A DNA stretch of 64,000 bases, taken from the NCBI GenBank assembly GCA_030530775.1, contig JAUMUG010000009.1, positions 1 to 64,000 on the forward strand. The letters run 5' to 3'. The position numbers and the translations under genes were made by a program. A model generated the notes under the pieces. The model was given only the letters and a program-made list of their open reading frames with translations. It made no database searches and was not told the DNA's origin. Of this stretch, positions 36,559 through 46,158 are shown in pieces; position 1 is the first letter of the stretch; every line of letters starts with the position of its first letter. The DNA is from Lautropia sp. (GTDB taxonomy: Bacteria > Pseudomonadota > Gammaproteobacteria > Burkholderiales > Burkholderiaceae_E).

Positions 36559-37461
36559 ATGGACACACTCCAAAGCATGCAGGTCTTCTGCCAAGTGGTT
36601 GCACGGGGCAGCTTCACCCGGGCGGCCGAGGCACTGAACATTTCCACCGCCATGGCCAGCAAGCACGTGCGCCATCTGGAAGAGCATGTGCAGGCACGGC
36701 TGCTGAACCGCAGCAGCCGCCGACAGAGCCTGACCGAAGCGGGGGCCGGCTATTATCAGCAATGCCAGCTGGCGCTGAGCACGCTGGACGAGGCGCGCGA
36801 ATGCGCGCAGGCCGGCACGGTCTCACCGCAGGGCCTGCTGAAACTGACCATGCCTGCCTGGTGTGCAACCTCCCGCCTCGCACGCATTCTGGCCGACTAT
36901 CGCGCCGTCTATCCACAGGTCACACTGTCACTGCATCTGGACAGCCGGCACAGCGACCTGGTGGCGCATGGCATCGATCTGGCACTGCGGGTCACGTCCC
37001 GCCCCGAACCCAATCTCATCGTGCGCCCCCTGGCCAAGATCCGTTTCGACTGGGTGGCCACCCCTTCCTGGCTGCAGCACCATGGTGTGCCATCCAGCCC
37101 GGCCGATCTGCGCCAACGCCCCACGCTGCTGCCCGACTACGTGTCGATGAGCATCGATGCGCCGTTGGCCGCCGAAAGCAACAGCCTGTTGATGCTGCAC
37201 CAGCTGGCACTGGCCGACGCGGGACTGGCCCGCCTGCCCGAATGGATCACGGCCGACGATCTGCAGAGCGGCCGTCTGGTGCGCGTACCCACCGCCGGCG
37301 AGCCCGACGAGCTGACGCTGTACGCAGCCTACCTGGAGCGTGCCTGGCTCAGCGCGAAAGTTCGTAGCCTGATCGACTTTCTGGCGGAGCACAGCTCCGG
37401 CCGACTGAACATGGTCACCGATCAGACAGCGCCGAGCCGCTTCACGGAATCCGTCGTTTGA
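36559..37461 (+). CDS. LysR-family transcriptional regulator
   Basis: DNA-binding regulator of 300 residues. The N-terminal winged helix-turn-helix is MQVFCQVVARGSFTRAAEAL followed by NISTAMASKHVRHLEEHVQ, the CrgA/YafC-like subgroup rather than CysB. The effector-binding domain occupies about 90-290. It is divergent from the DoxX gene with a matching dyad between them and is followed after 110 bp by cysJ. Effector unknown; control of cysJI is possible but not shown. Confidence 0.92.
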   Translation: MDTLQSMQVFCQVVARGSFTRAAEALNISTAMASKHVRHLEEHVQARLLNRSSRRQSLTEAGAGYYQQCQLALSTLDEARECAQAGTVSPQGLLKLTMPAWCATSRLARILADYRAVYPQVTLSLHLDSRHSDLVAHGIDLALRVTSRPEPNLIVRPLAKIRFDWVATPSWLQHHGVPSSPADLRQRPTLLPDYVSMSIDAPLAAESNSLLMLHQLALADAGLARLPEWITADDLQSGRLVRVPTAGEPDELTLYAAYLERAWLSAKVRSLIDFLAEHSSGRLNMVTDQTAPSRFTESVV

Positions 37462-37571
37462 GAACCGTTTCCGCAATGTGACAGGCGCGGCTCCATATAC
37501 AAAAAGCGCATGATGACTGAAGAATGATTCATTTCCGACGGATGACCGGAGACTCTTACAGTAGCGGTGCT

Positions 37572-39452
37572 ATGACTACGACACCGCCCCCATCCCTATC
37601 GCCGCTGCCCAGCGATATGCTGCAGCAGGTCGACTCGCTCACTGCCATGCAATTGGCCTGGCTGTCCGGCTATTGCTGGTCACGATGTCAGCAAGGCGGT
37701 GCGGCCGGCACGCTGACCAGTGCCGACCCGACGACGACGGCACTGCCTGCGGCCGCACAACCGGTTCAACCCGCCCGAAGCGTGACGGTGATCTCCGCTT
37801 CGCAGACCGGCAATGCCCGACGCGTGGCCGAACAGCTGCTGATTGCGCTGGAAAAAGCCCATGTGAATGTCAGACTGGTGGCCGCCGCCGACTTCAAGAC
37901 CAAGGCACTGGTCAACGAAGACATCGTGCTGCTGGTGACATCGACCCAGGGCGACGGCGAACCGCCAGAAGAGGCCGTCCCGCTGTACAAGTTCGTCTTT
38001 GGCAAGAAGGCACCGAAGCTGAACGGGCTCGACTTCGCCGTGCTGGCCCTGGGCGACAGTTCGTACCCCGATTTCTGTCAGGCAGGCAAGGATTTCGACG
38101 CCCAGTTCGAGAAACTGGGGGCCCACCGGCTGGTCGATCGCGTCGATTGCGATCTGGATTTTCAGGCGAGCGCCACCGCCTGGATCGAAAGCACGGTGCC
38201 CAGGGTGGTTGCCCTGGCGGCGCCGACGACGGGTACTGCCATCATGCCCGGTACGGTCGCCGGGGCCGGTACGGCAGCGGGGGCAGATGCCGGCACGGGT
38301 ACCGGTGCTGCCTCTCAGGCAGTCGAACACGCGCAGCGCTACACCCGCGAACAACCCTTCACTGCCAGCCTGTCGGCGCGCCAGAAGATCACATCGCGTC
38401 ATTCCGGCAAGGATGTGCAGCATATCGAGATCAGCCTCGAAGGCTCCGGTATCCAATACCGGCCCGGCGATTCGCTGGGCATCTGGCCGCTGAACGCTGG
38501 TGCACTGGTCGATGAAATCCTGTCGCTTCATCAGTTGCAGGGCAACGAAAGCGTCGCGCTCGCCAATGGCACCCATGTCGATATCCGCACGGCACTGACC
38601 GAGCACGCCGATATCACGCAGAACACACCGGCGCTGGTCAACCAGTATGCGACGCTCAGCAACGACGCCGTGCTGCAGCAGCTCGGCGCCGACCCTGCCA
38701 CACTGCGAGCCTATCTGGAAAGCACCCCGCCGGTCGGCGTCTTTGCCGAGCATCCGCATCCGCTGTCGGCGCAGACACTGCTGGAACTGTTCCGACCGCA
38801 AACACCGCGTCTCTATTCGATTTCATCCTCGCAGGATGAGGTGGGTGATGAAGTCCATCTGACCGTCGGTGTGGTGCGCTTCGACCATCACGAGCATACC
38901 TATACCGGCGCAGCCTCGGGTTATCTGGGCGAAAGGCTGGAGGTGGGTGACGATGTCCGTGTCTTCGTTGAACCGAACCCGTATTTCCGCCTGCCCGAAA
39001 ACGGCGAAACGCCGATCATCATGATCGGTGCCGGCACTGGGATCGCCCCCTTCCGCGCCTTCATGCAACAGCGGGAAAACAATGGCGACACCGGCCCGAA
39101 CTGGCTGATCTTCGGCTACCAGCGTTTCACCGATGATTTTCTCTATCACCTGGAGTGGCTGCGCTTGCGCAAGCTAGGCCTGCTGACCCGTGCCGATCTG
39201 GCCTGGTCACGCCAGGGACCGAAGAAAGTCTATGTGCAGGACAAGATTCTGGCGGCCGGCGCACTGTTCTGGCAATGGCTGCAGGAAGGCGCACACGTCT
39301 ACGTCTGCGGCGACGGCAGCCGCATGGCCCGTGATGTCGAAAAAGCGCTGATTTCCGTGATCGGCGAGCACGGCGGCCTGGGCGCCGACGATGCCGATGA
39401 GTATTTGAACGATCTGCGGGAAAACAAACGTTATCAGCGCGATGTGTACTGA
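37572..39452 (+). CDS. cysJ: sulfite reductase (NADPH) flavoprotein alpha subunit
   Basis: Delivers electrons from NADPH via FAD and FMN to CysI for reduction of sulfite to sulfide. It has 626 residues. An N-terminal flavodoxin domain (ISASQTGNARRVAEQL; LVTSTQGDGEPPEEAVPLY; LALGDSSYPDFC) is joined by an Ala/Gly/Thr-rich linker (about 215-250) to FAD-binding (RLYSISSSQDEV, GAASGYLGERL) and NADPH-binding (IMIGAGTGIAPFRAFMQQR, YVCGDGSRMARDVE) domains, ending in the family RYQRDVY. Start ATG 37572 gives the CysJ-like N-terminus MTTTPPPSLSPLPSD with LTAMQLAWLSGY. Confidence 0.96.
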   Translation: MTTTPPPSLSPLPSDMLQQVDSLTAMQLAWLSGYCWSRCQQGGAAGTLTSADPTTTALPAAAQPVQPARSVTVISASQTGNARRVAEQLLIALEKAHVNVRLVAAADFKTKALVNEDIVLLVTSTQGDGEPPEEAVPLYKFVFGKKAPKLNGLDFAVLALGDSSYPDFCQAGKDFDAQFEKLGAHRLVDRVDCDLDFQASATAWIESTVPRVVALAAPTTGTAIMPGTVAGAGTAAGADAGTGTGAASQAVEHAQRYTREQPFTASLSARQKITSRHSGKDVQHIEISLEGSGIQYRPGDSLGIWPLNAGALVDEILSLHQLQGNESVALANGTHVDIRTALTEHADITQNTPALVNQYATLSNDAVLQQLGADPATLRAYLESTPPVGVFAEHPHPLSAQTLLELFRPQTPRLYSISSSQDEVGDEVHLTVGVVRFDHHEHTYTGAASGYLGERLEVGDDVRVFVEPNPYFRLPENGETPIIMIGAGTGIAPFRAFMQQRENNGDTGPNWLIFGYQRFTDDFLYHLEWLRLRKLGLLTRADLAWSRQGPKKVYVQDKILAAGALFWQWLQEGAHVYVCGDGSRMARDVEKALISVIGEHGGLGADDADEYLNDLRENKRYQRDVY

Positions 39453-39803
39453 TCACGGTTCCCCATGGGTTACGGCGCCAACGGCAACTCGAGCTCGAAG
39501 CAGTCCGAAGCAGAAATCCAAAGCAGAAAAGTGCCAGCGCAGAAGAAAACCTTCATGGCACATTCCGTCCACGTGTTCGTGCAAGGCATCACCCTGCATG
39601 GTGGCGGACGGCTTTCGCGCCACGACTGCCAGGCGCCGCCCCGCACTTTCCGCCCTCATTCAGGAACGTGTGCACGATACCCTCCCGGACCTTCGCTGCG
39701 CACCTCATATGCCGGAAACATATTTGAGACGAACAAAGTCCTCGTTTCCATTTCTGCCGGGTGCTTCCAAAAGTACCCTTGCCATCACCAGAGGTTATCT
39801 CCC
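39453..39803. other. cysJ-cysI intergenic region
   Basis: 351 bp between cysJ and cysI, unusual since these genes are commonly adjacent. There is no start of CysI in the region; the in-frame upstream sequence (from 39465) is not family-like. A degenerate AAGCAG repeat occurs near 39500-39530. A separate cysI promoter is possible. Confidence 0.45.
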
Positions 39804-41576
39804 ATGTCTCGAGCCACCGACGAGCGCGCAAAGTTACCAGACGCTCCGCTGAGCGACAACGAACGCCTGAAAGGCCAGAGTGAATATCTGAAGGGGTCCA
39901 TCGCCGACGATCTCGGCGACGGTCTGACCGGCGGTTTCACCGGCGACAATTTCCAGCTGATCCGCTTTCACGGCATGTACGAACAGGATGACCGTGACAT
40001 CCGTGCCGAGCGCACCGATCAGAAACTGGAGCCGCTGAAGAACGTGATGCTGCGCTGCCGCCTGCCGGGCGGCATCATCTCACCGAAGCAATGGATCGGC
40101 ATCGACAAATTCGCCGGCGAACAAACATTGTATGGCAGCATTCGACTGACCAACCGGCAGACCTTCCAGTTCCATGGCGTGCTGAAGGACGACATCAAAC
40201 CGATGCACCAATGGCTGCATCAACTGGGGCTGGACAGCATTGCCACCGCCGGCGATGTCAACCGCAATGTGCTGTGCACCAGCAATCCGGTCGAATCCTC
40301 ACTGCACCGCGAAGCCTATGAATGGGCCAAGAAGATTTCCGAGCATCTGCTGCCCAAGAGCCGCGCCTATGCCGACATCTGGCTGGATGGCGAAAAAATC
40401 CATTCGACCGAAACCACCGAGAAAAAGCCGATCATCGAAGGCGCCAAGAGCGACGACAGCACCGAACCAGTGCTGGGCAAGAGCTATCTGCCGCGTAAGT
40501 TCAAGACCAGTGTCGTCATCCCGCCGCACAACGACGTCGATTTGCACGCCAATGATCTGAACTTCATCGCCATCGGCGACGAGACCGGTCTGGCCGGCTT
40601 CAATGTGTTGGTCGGTGGAGGCCTGTCGATGGAGCACGGCAACACCAAAACCTATCCGAACACCGCCCGCGAATTCGGCTTCATCGGCCTGGACAAGGTA
40701 CTGGATTGCGCGGCTGCCATCGTGTCGGTGCAGCGCGACTGGGGAAACCGCAGCGATCGCAAGAACGCCAAGACCCGCTACACACTGGAGCGTGTCGGCA
40801 CCGATGTGTTCATCGCGGAAGTCGAGCGGAGGATGGAGGGCAGATTCGAGCCGGTCCGCCCCTATGAGTTCACCGAGCGTGGCGACCGTATCGGCTGGGT
40901 CGAAGGTGATGACGGCAAATGGCATCTGACACTGTTCATCGAAAACGGCCGGATTCTGGATTTCCCGGGCCGGCCACTGAAGACCGGTATGCTGGAGATC
41001 GCCAAAGTCCACCAGGGCGACTTCCGCCTGACTGCCAATCAGAACCTGATCGTGGCCAACGTGCCCGCCAAAGACAAGGCCAAGATCGAGAAGATCGCCC
41101 GTGCGCACGGTCTGATCAGCGACCGCGTAACGGCGCAACGCGAAAACTCGATGGCCTGTGTGTCGCTGCCGACCTGCCCGCTGGCGATGGCCGAGGCCGA
41201 ACGCTTCATCCCGAGCTTCATCGACAAGGTGGATGCGCTGATGGCCAAACACGATCTGTCCGACGAACACGTGGTACTGCGTGTGACCGGCTGCCCCAAC
41301 GGTTGTGGCCGTGCCATGTTGGGCGAAATCGGTCTGGTCGGCAAGGCGGTCGGCCGCTACAACCTGCACGTCGGCGGCAACCGGGCCGGCACCCGCATAC
41401 CGCGGCTGTTCAAGGAAAACATCGTCGAGGCCGAGATTCTCGACATCATGGACGGTTGGCTGGGCGACTGGGCCGCCAAGCGTCAGGATGGTGAAGGCTT
41501 TGGCGATTTCGCGATCCGCACAGGCATCGTCAAGCCGGTGCTCGATGCACCCCGGGATTTCTGGGCAACGGCCTGA
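39804..41576 (+). CDS. cysI: sulfite reductase (NADPH) hemoprotein beta subunit
   Basis: Siroheme-[4Fe-4S] subunit that reduces sulfite to sulfide by six electrons. It has 590 residues. The cluster and siroheme cysteines are Cys452 and Cys458 ([10 protein letters not shown]) and Cys497 and Cys501 (CPNGCGR). The N-terminal [14 protein letters not shown] and [19 protein letters not shown] are typical. I start at ATG 39804 because the family N-terminus begins there. It needs siroheme, and the next gene encodes part of the siroheme pathway. Confidence 0.96.
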   Translation: MSRATDERAKLPDAPLSDNERLKGQSEYLKGSIADDLGDGLTGGFTGDNFQLIRFHGMYEQDDRDIRAERTDQKLEPLKNVMLRCRLPGGIISPKQWIGIDKFAGEQTLYGSIRLTNRQTFQFHGVLKDDIKPMHQWLHQLGLDSIATAGDVNRNVLCTSNPVESSLHREAYEWAKKISEHLLPKSRAYADIWLDGEKIHSTETTEKKPIIEGAKSDDSTEPVLGKSYLPRKFKTSVVIPPHNDVDLHANDLNFIAIGDETGLAGFNVLVGGGLSMEHGNTKTYPNTAREFGFIGLDKVLDCAAAIVSVQRDWGNRSDRKNAKTRYTLERVGTDVFIAEVERRMEGRFEPVRPYEFTERGDRIGWVEGDDGKWHLTLFIENGRILDFPGRPLKTGMLEIAKVHQGDFRLTANQNLIVANVPAKDKAKIEKIARAHGLISDRVTAQRENSMACVSLPTCPLAMAEAERFIPSFIDKVDALMAKHDLSDEHVVLRVTGCPNGCGRAMLGEIGLVGKAVGRYNLHVGGNRAGTRIPRLFKENIVEAEILDIMDGWLGDWAAKRQDGEGFGDFAIRTGIVKPVLDAPRDFWATA

Positions 41577-41582
41577 CGGATC

Positions 41583-41605
41583 GGACCGGTCCCTGCGGCC
41601 GGTCC
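41583..41605 (+). terminator. GC hairpin after cysI
   Basis: GGACCGG (41583-41589) and CCGGTCC (41599-41605) flank a nine-base loop, just after the cysI stop. It has no T-tract; it could attenuate between cysI and the CysG-like gene. Confidence 0.4.
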
Positions 41606-41637
41606 ATTGTCTTTCCCCGGATTGTCCATAGCACGCC

Positions 41638-42774
41638 ATGAAACACTACCCGATCTTTGCCCATCTGCACCAGCGCCCGGTGCTGCTGGTGGGCGCCGGC
41701 GAAGTAGCCGAGCGCAAGGCCGAAAGCCTGCTGGCTGCCGGCGCGATACTGCACGTGGTGGCACTCGAGCTGTCACCCACCTTCCGGCAATGGCTGACGG
41801 AAGGCCGGATAAGCTGGCTGGCACGGCATTTCGAGCCAGCCCAGCTGGACGGGGTGTTTCTGGTGGTGTCGGCCACCGGCCGGCCGGATGTGGATGCAGA
41901 AGTGTTCGGCGCCGCCGAAGCTGCGGCCAAACTTTGCAATACCGTCGACCGGCAGGACATGTGCTCGTACATCGTACCTGCGCTGATCGATCGCAGTCCG
42001 GTACAGATCGCCATTTCCAGTGCCGGCACCTCACCGGTACTGGCACGCCACTGGCGGCGGAAGATCGAGGCGATGATCCCGCAGCACATCGGGCTGCTGG
42101 CCGAGATCGCTGGCCGCTGGCGGCCGAAGGTGCAACAGATGATCGGCAGCATGCGCGAACGTCGACGTTTCTGGGAAAGGCTGTTCGCCAGCCGCTTCGA
42201 ACATCTGGTGGCCCGGGGCCAGCTCGGCCGGGCGGAGGCCGAACTGGCCCGGCAGCTGGCGGGCCATGCCGACGGCAAGGGGCAGATCAGTGTGGTCGGC
42301 GCCGGCCCCGGTGATGTCGGCCTGCTGACGCTGAATGCGCTGCGGGCGATGCAGGCCGCGGACATCGTGTTCTTCGATCCCCGGGTATCGGAGGCCATCC
42401 GCCGGCAGATCCGCAAGGATGCCCACAAGGAGATACTCGATATCGGCGGTGCCGACCACGCCGCTCGGCAGGCCCGGGTACATCGCCGGATCATTCAGGC
42501 CGCGCTGCAGAATCAACGGGTCGTGGTGCTCAGGGGCGGCAGCGATCCTTTCCTGCTGGAGCGCAGTGCAGCACTGGCCCGGCTGGCTGACGGGGCGGGT
42601 GTGGATTTTACAGTGGTGCCGGGGGTATTCCCCGATCCGGTCGACGACCTGGTACGTCAGAGCCCGGCCGTGCCGCTCGTCACCTGGCCGGCATCGGACA
42701 TCTCGACAGACCGTGACCCCAAGCATGTTTGCATTCAAGGTCAGGAACGTGACTTTGAGCACACTTGCATTTGA
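41638..42774 (+). CDS. cysG: CysG-like siroheme synthase with truncated methyltransferase domain
   Basis: The N-terminal Met8-like domain (about 1-215) should oxidise precorrin-2 and insert Fe: NAD loop VLLVGAGEVAERKAESLLAA, the catalytic Asp104 in LCNTVDRQD, Ser128 in SSAGTSP, and the dimerisation block ERRRFWERLF are all kept. A uroporphyrinogen-III methyltransferase domain starts at about 218 (VVGAGPGDVGLLTL) and keeps Asp247, but the SAM-site LKGGDPFIFGRG block is altered to LRGGSDPFLLERS and the protein stops at 378 residues, about 80 short of E. coli CysG (457). The methyltransferase is probably inactive. Context with cysJI fits siroheme supply. Confidence 0.85.
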   Translation: MKHYPIFAHLHQRPVLLVGAGEVAERKAESLLAAGAILHVVALELSPTFRQWLTEGRISWLARHFEPAQLDGVFLVVSATGRPDVDAEVFGAAEAAAKLCNTVDRQDMCSYIVPALIDRSPVQIAISSAGTSPVLARHWRRKIEAMIPQHIGLLAEIAGRWRPKVQQMIGSMRERRRFWERLFASRFEHLVARGQLGRAEAELARQLAGHADGKGQISVVGAGPGDVGLLTLNALRAMQAADIVFFDPRVSEAIRRQIRKDAHKEILDIGGADHAARQARVHRRIIQAALQNQRVVVLRGGSDPFLLERSAALARLADGAGVDFTVVPGVFPDPVDDLVRQSPAVPLVTWPASDISTDRDPKHVCIQGQERDFEHTCI

Positions 42775-42857
42775 TGGCCGGATCATGACATGGGCCGTCG
42801 AACAACGGCAGACGACCAGAAATCCATTACCCCCCAGAAAAATTAGTAACAAACTTA

Positions 42858-42863
42858 TATAAT
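42858..42863 (+). promoter_or_regulatory. -10-like TATAAT for the GMC oxidoreductase gene
   Basis: TATAAT lies in an AT-rich stretch 34 bp before the ATG of the oxidoreductase. The -35 region at 17 bp spacing is poor (CAGAAA), so an activator may be needed. Confidence 0.4.
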
Positions 42864-42896
42864 GTCGGATGCTTTCACAGTCACAAAGCTCCGTAC

Positions 42897-44594
42897 ATGA
42901 ATCTCGACCCGCACACCATTGCTGATCAGGCAATCCTGGAAACCGATGTTCTGATCATCGGCGCCGGGCCTGCCGGCCTGTTTCTGGCTCAGGAAATGCT
43001 GAACACGCAGCACGATGTCATTCTGCTCGAGGGCGGCGGCACTGAAGAAGACAACGCCACCCAGGATCTGAACGAGGGGATCCAGGAAGACACCGATGAC
43101 ATCTATCCGAACATCCGCTGGGCACACGACCGCCGCTTCGGAGGCACGTCGGTCCAGTGGGATGTGAAGATCAACAATCGCCAGAACGCCCACCTGGCCA
43201 CTTTCGATCCGATCGATTTCAAGAAGCGTCCGTGGCTGCCCCACAGCGGCTGGCCGATCGATTACGACACCATCCACCCGTACTACATGCGGGCACTGGA
43301 AAAGTGGGAAACCGGCATCGATTCACTGGATCTGGCGCCCTGGATCAGCGATGAGCGCAAACCGCTGACATTCAAGGGTGACGAGCTCGAAACCAAGCTG
43401 TACATGACCGGCTCGAAGAACCTGCTGACCGACGGCATCGGCTCACGTCTACGGGATGCGAAGAACGTCCGCGTGATCATGAAGTCCAACGCGATAGAGC
43501 TTCAGGCCAACGAAGGCGCCAGCAAAGTCGACACCGTGCAGGTGGCCTGCCTCGATGGCCGTCGCTTCAAGATCAAGGCTCGATTCGTGGTGCTGACCCA
43601 AGGTGCCTTCCAGGTGCCGCGCCTGCTGCTGGCTTCCGACAAAGTGGCCCAAAATGGGCTGGGCAACGATCGGGGACTGGTCGGCCGCTATCTGATGGAC
43701 CGTCAGATCGTCAAGACCGGTACGCTGTTCCCATCCAATCCGATCTCGGCCTACGGTTTCTACGACCTGCAGCACCGGGGTCTGTCGCATGTGCTCGGCA
43801 AGCTGGCCATTCCCGCCTCGCGCCTGGAAGCCGACCACATCATGAACACCACCATCGTGCTGAACGCCCAACCCGGCATGTCGAAGGTGCGGGTGCTGCA
43901 GCGGATGTACGGTCGAGGCACCACCTATCGTTCCGCTGGTTATCTGTCCTCGCGCAAGCTGATCCACGCGCTGCGCGAAAAACGCCTGCCGGACAACCTG
44001 CTGCGCCATCTCTACAACGTGGTGGCCGAGCTGGACGATATCGTCTACGTCAAGATCGCTCGTGCACCGTGGCTGAAGACTCCCTTCGACCGCGACAGCA
44101 ACGGCTGGTATGCCGAACCCAACCGTGACAAGCTGTTCAATGTGATCGATCTCTATCAGATCCAGGAACAGTCGCCCGATCCGGACAACCGGATCGAGCT
44201 GAGCCACGAAGTGGACGCCACCGGCATGCGCCTGCCCAAGGTGACGATGCGCTGGAACGATTTCGACATCCAGAGTGCCATCAAGGCACAGGACATCGTC
44301 GGCCACGCCATCGAAAGCTCCGGCTATGGCCGGATGCGCATCGAACGCCGCCATGGCATTCCACTGGTGACGCAGATGACTGCCCATCACCCGGCCGGCA
44401 CCGCCCGGATGTCGGACGACCCGGGCACCGGCGTGGTCGACGCGGACTGCAGGGTGCACGGCGTATCGAACCTGTACATCGGCTCCAGCGCCGTGTTCCC
44501 AACCGGAGGCTGCGCCCCCCCGACGCTGACCATCGTCGCGCTGGGCATGCGCATCGCCGATAAGGTGAAGGAGCGGCTGGCCAACGACGATTGA
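42897..44594 (+). CDS. GMC-family FAD oxidoreductase
   Basis: Flavoprotein oxidoreductase of 565 residues that would oxidise an alcohol or sugar-like substrate. The N-terminal FAD loop is VLIIGAGPAGLFLA (20-33). The C-terminal catalytic block begins HHPAGTARMS (His497) and ends with GGCAPPTLTIVALGMRIADK, the characteristic GMC_oxred_C signature. A long central substrate domain is unlike choline dehydrogenase and closer to the pyranose-2-oxidase-like group. No signal peptide and no neighbouring cytochrome or gamma subunit. Its own AT-rich upstream region suggests independent transcription. Substrate unknown. Confidence 0.9.
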   Translation: MNLDPHTIADQAILETDVLIIGAGPAGLFLAQEMLNTQHDVILLEGGGTEEDNATQDLNEGIQEDTDDIYPNIRWAHDRRFGGTSVQWDVKINNRQNAHLATFDPIDFKKRPWLPHSGWPIDYDTIHPYYMRALEKWETGIDSLDLAPWISDERKPLTFKGDELETKLYMTGSKNLLTDGIGSRLRDAKNVRVIMKSNAIELQANEGASKVDTVQVACLDGRRFKIKARFVVLTQGAFQVPRLLLASDKVAQNGLGNDRGLVGRYLMDRQIVKTGTLFPSNPISAYGFYDLQHRGLSHVLGKLAIPASRLEADHIMNTTIVLNAQPGMSKVRVLQRMYGRGTTYRSAGYLSSRKLIHALREKRLPDNLLRHLYNVVAELDDIVYVKIARAPWLKTPFDRDSNGWYAEPNRDKLFNVIDLYQIQEQSPDPDNRIELSHEVDATGMRLPKVTMRWNDFDIQSAIKAQDIVGHAIESSGYGRMRIERRHGIPLVTQMTAHHPAGTARMSDDPGTGVVDADCRVHGVSNLYIGSSAVFPTGGCAPPTLTIVALGMRIADKVKERLANDD

Positions 44595-44838
44595 CCCCGC
44601 CCGGAGCCCCAGGGAGCCCGAGCCCTGGCGAGGATATCGCAAGGACGCAGGCCGGAGCTGGCGGCATACCCATCCCATGCCCGCCGGCTGCTCCGTTGCC
44701 TGCCGTTCCGCAACCCCACGCCGCGGTCCGGGCTCCTTGGCAGGCGGACCTCATGGCTCCGCCCGTGAGCCATTGCTTTGCCGAACGCCGCCGGAAAGTG
44801 CTGGCCGCTTCGGCCGACGTCGGCCTGCCGGTCCAACC

Positions 44839-45639
44839 TTACTGGTGAGCCCTTCCGCCCGTGCTCCCGGCCCCGGCATCGCCCTGGCTCCCGGCCGTGG
44901 AATCATCCCTGCCGGTAATCTCCATCCCGGCCCCGCCCTTGGCGTCGTCCCTGCTTCTGGTCTCCGTCCCGGCCCCGGAATCGGCTTCGGCCCCGGAATC
45001 GGCTTCGGCCCCGGAAGCGCTCCCGATCCCGTCCTCGACACCGACCGTGCCCTCCTCCATCGCCTCCTTCAACTCATCCAGGAGCGGCTCGACGGCCTCC
45101 TGGGCCCGTCCAGCCTGCTCCGGATTCCCGGTCCCATTGCCAGCGGCCAAATCGAGCAGCAGATCCCGTGTCTTCAGCGGGTCCCTGACCTGCAGCGCGA
45201 TGATGTATTTCTGCTTCTGCTGATAAATCGCCAGGTTCGCACCATCGACCGCATCGACGAAGTAGCGGTTGCCCTTGGACGAAAACCAACCGGAAGACAG
45301 CCCCGGCACGCCGATGGCATTGGTCCGGATGCCGAAATCGATGCCATCTCCTGGCGCAAATTCATAAATGCCCTTGATATCGGACAGAGGTGTTTCCGAG
45401 GAATAGAAAGAGCTGTGAATCCGCAGCATACCGTCGCTCACCTCGATCGAGCGCCGCTGCATGGCGATCATCGGCGCCGATACCAGCACCCAGACCAGCA
45501 CCAGCCCGATCGCCGCAGCCGGCTTCTTCAGCGACGCCCTGATGCCCTTCGGCGACGAAAAGCAAATGACGACAGTCAGTACCAGCCCGATGCCCGCATA
45601 CAGCAGGTACGGTTCAAAACCCAGTTCGATCAATTCCAT
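44839..45639 (-). CDS. PH-domain membrane protein with low-complexity tail
   Basis: Unnamed protein of 266 residues with two N-terminal transmembrane helices (about 10-28 and 38-58: YLLYAGIGLVLTVVICF and AAAIGLVLVWVLVSAP). A bacterial PH-like domain follows (IEVSDGMLRIHSSFYSSETP, then DGANLAIYQQKQKYIIALQV and RDPLKTRDLL). The C-terminal ~90 residues are Gly/Ala/Glu/Asp-rich with direct repeats (SGAEADSGAEADSGAG) and look disordered. It is convergent with the GMC oxidoreductase. The function of this family (PH_10-like) is unknown. Confidence 0.6.
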   Translation of the reverse strand: MELIELGFEPYLLYAGIGLVLTVVICFSSPKGIRASLKKPAAAIGLVLVWVLVSAPMIAMQRRSIEVSDGMLRIHSSFYSSETPLSDIKGIYEFAPGDGIDFGIRTNAIGVPGLSSGWFSSKGNRYFVDAVDGANLAIYQQKQKYIIALQVRDPLKTRDLLLDLAAGNGTGNPEQAGRAQEAVEPLLDELKEAMEEGTVGVEDGIGSASGAEADSGAEADSGAGTETRSRDDAKGGAGMEITGRDDSTAGSQGDAGAGSTGGRAHQ

Positions 45640-46158
45640 CCGTCATGCTTCCGTCATCCCCTGCCCGCGCGTCGGCACCGTGCCGCGCACCCGGCGCCGA
45701 AGGACCACACTATACCCGTCTCCGGGCCATCGCCCCACAAGACCATGGAAATCAATCTTTTCCGATCCAGGCTCACGCTATCGACCGGTGTCAGCCTGGG
45801 TGCATCGGTCCGCTGGCGATGACGCTGCCGGGACCGGCCAGCAGGGAACGGTAGCATTCATCCTGAATTGCATCCGGACCAAACGATCTGCCGGCTGAAC
45901 ATACCGGCAATGCACTGTGCCGTTGATGAGAGCAGCCCTCCGGCTGCGGTAAGATGATGAGCTTTGGCTACCAGGACGACTGGAGCGGCTCGAGCCGCGG
46001 GATTCCCATGGCACGTCGCAGAAAGCGCGACAGCGAAAATAGCGCAGGCCCTCGAGCGCTCGCATCCGCCCACCGATCGCCACCGCCATGTCCCGTGGTA
46101 CGTGTGAACCTGCGGACGGCGGCACACAGGCCCACCTCCGACCGTATCCTTTTTCATC
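45640..46158. other. gene-free region before the TRAP transporter
   Basis: 519 bp with no recognisable gene. The only structure of note is a 14-bp perfect palindrome GCGGCTCGAGCCGC at 45985-45998. The TRAP operon promoter is expected in the last 150 bp, but no clear boxes are seen. Confidence 0.4.

Noticed and set aside
36559-37461. Calling the LysR regulator CysB because cysJ is next
   Set aside because: Its helix-turn-helix and length (300 aa) fit the CrgA/YafC group and the DoxX-divergent arrangement instead.
44609-44628. CCAGGG...CCCTGG after the GMC oxidoreductase as a terminator
   Set aside because: A short 6-bp stem with no T-tract, weaker than the other hairpins listed.
45985-45998. 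GCGGCTCGAGCCGC palindrome as an attachment or integration site
   Set aside because: A single short GC palindrome with no integrase or flanking repeats; chance occurrence is plausible.
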